Below the pieces are notes generated by a model. The model worked only from the letters and a program-made list of their open reading frames with translations. It was not told the origin of the DNA and made no database searches. The translations under genes and the position numbers were made by a program. DNA of 64,000 nucleotides from Mangifera indica (taxonomy: Eukaryota > Streptophyta > Magnoliopsida > Sapindales > Anacardiaceae): assembly GCF_011075055.1 (NCBI RefSeq), contig NC_058144.1:8832138-8896137 (forward strand). The letters are read 5' to 3'. Shown one piece after another: positions 63,757 through 64,000 of this stretch; the stretch's first letter is position 1, and each line of letters begins with the position of its first letter.

Positions 63757-64000
63757 TAGGGCTGGACCCGAATCAAGGTTTAGCTCGATTTGAATCAATT
63801 CAAACTAGAACTTCAACTCAATAATTCGACTTAAATCCCCTTTTGGTGACACTGTTTATACCGCTAGTGACCATCTAGTGACATATCTGACCGATTTAAA
63901 TTAGTTATTATGGATTCAAATTGAATTTGAGCCAACCTATGTCTGGGCTCAACTTGGCTTAAATATAATTATACTAAAGATGATCATTTACATTTAAAGT
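63757..64000. repeat. Family B (hAT-like) element, cut by window edge
   Basis: Begins TAGGGCTGGACCCGAATCAA, almost the terminus of the element at 13705, and continues with TAGCTCGATTTGAATCAATT and later GAGCCAACCTATGTCTGGGC. The right terminus is outside the window. Confidence 0.6.

Noticed and set aside
1..64000. Search for CRISPR arrays, operons, phage or a new multi-gene defence system
   Set aside because: The sequence is plant nuclear DNA; genes are separately promoted, intron-rich and of known families, and no regularly spaced direct repeats were seen.

Overview
This is AT-rich plant nuclear DNA: genes with many GT-AG introns, 5-10 kb spacers full of short non-autonomous DNA transposons, and plant-only gene families (GRAS, TCP, YSL, ACR, PPR, BAHD). 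Every recognised gene reads like its eudicot orthologue. I cannot name the species. There is nothing bacterial, viral or organellar in it.

Layout, left to right: (1) 1-1697, minus: first half of a GRAS regulator, best read as RAM1, running off the left edge. (2) 8231-8890, plus: two-exon secreted Ole e 1-domain protein. (3) 10231-11615, minus: BAHD acyltransferase, best read as omega-hydroxypalmitate O-feruloyl transferase (HHT1/ASFT, suberin). (4) 13538-18243, minus: actin-related protein 2 (ARP2), rebuilt as 15 exons giving exactly 389 codons. (5) 19511-20729, plus: intron-containing but disabled copy of ribosomal protein L7a. (6) 24257-32221, plus: large GYF-domain protein (EXA1/MUSE11 type), 11 exons, 1726 aa. 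(7) 32681-34754, minus: PPR protein, 643 aa. (8) 37072-39591, minus: four-ACT-domain protein (ACR4/ACR5 type), 440 aa. (9) 48609-49502, minus: class I TCP factor TCP20. (10) 55928-60355, minus: YSL6-type oligopeptide/metal-chelate transporter, 672 aa. I derived each gene model by joining exons at GT-AG sites that keep the frame and restore family sequence.

The genes are independent single-copy loci rather than a cluster with one job. Their order does carry information. From memory of Arabidopsis locus numbers, ARP2-TCP20-YSL6 are consecutive at At3g27000-At3g27020, while YSL4, TCP6, ASFT and an Ole e 1 protein lie together at At5g41000-At5g41050. The window therefore looks like the unfractionated ancestor of two Arabidopsis segments that split the genes after a whole-genome duplication.

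The spacers hold several repeat families. They include Mutator-like foldback elements (two copies with 9-10 bp target duplications), hAT-like elements with TAGGGCTGG ends (one copy in an ARP2 intron with an 8-bp target duplication), a Harbinger-like MITE with TTA duplications, and a duplicated block of about 430 bp downstream of the L7a pseudogene. I found no convincing tRNA, rRNA, CRISPR array or new multi-gene system.
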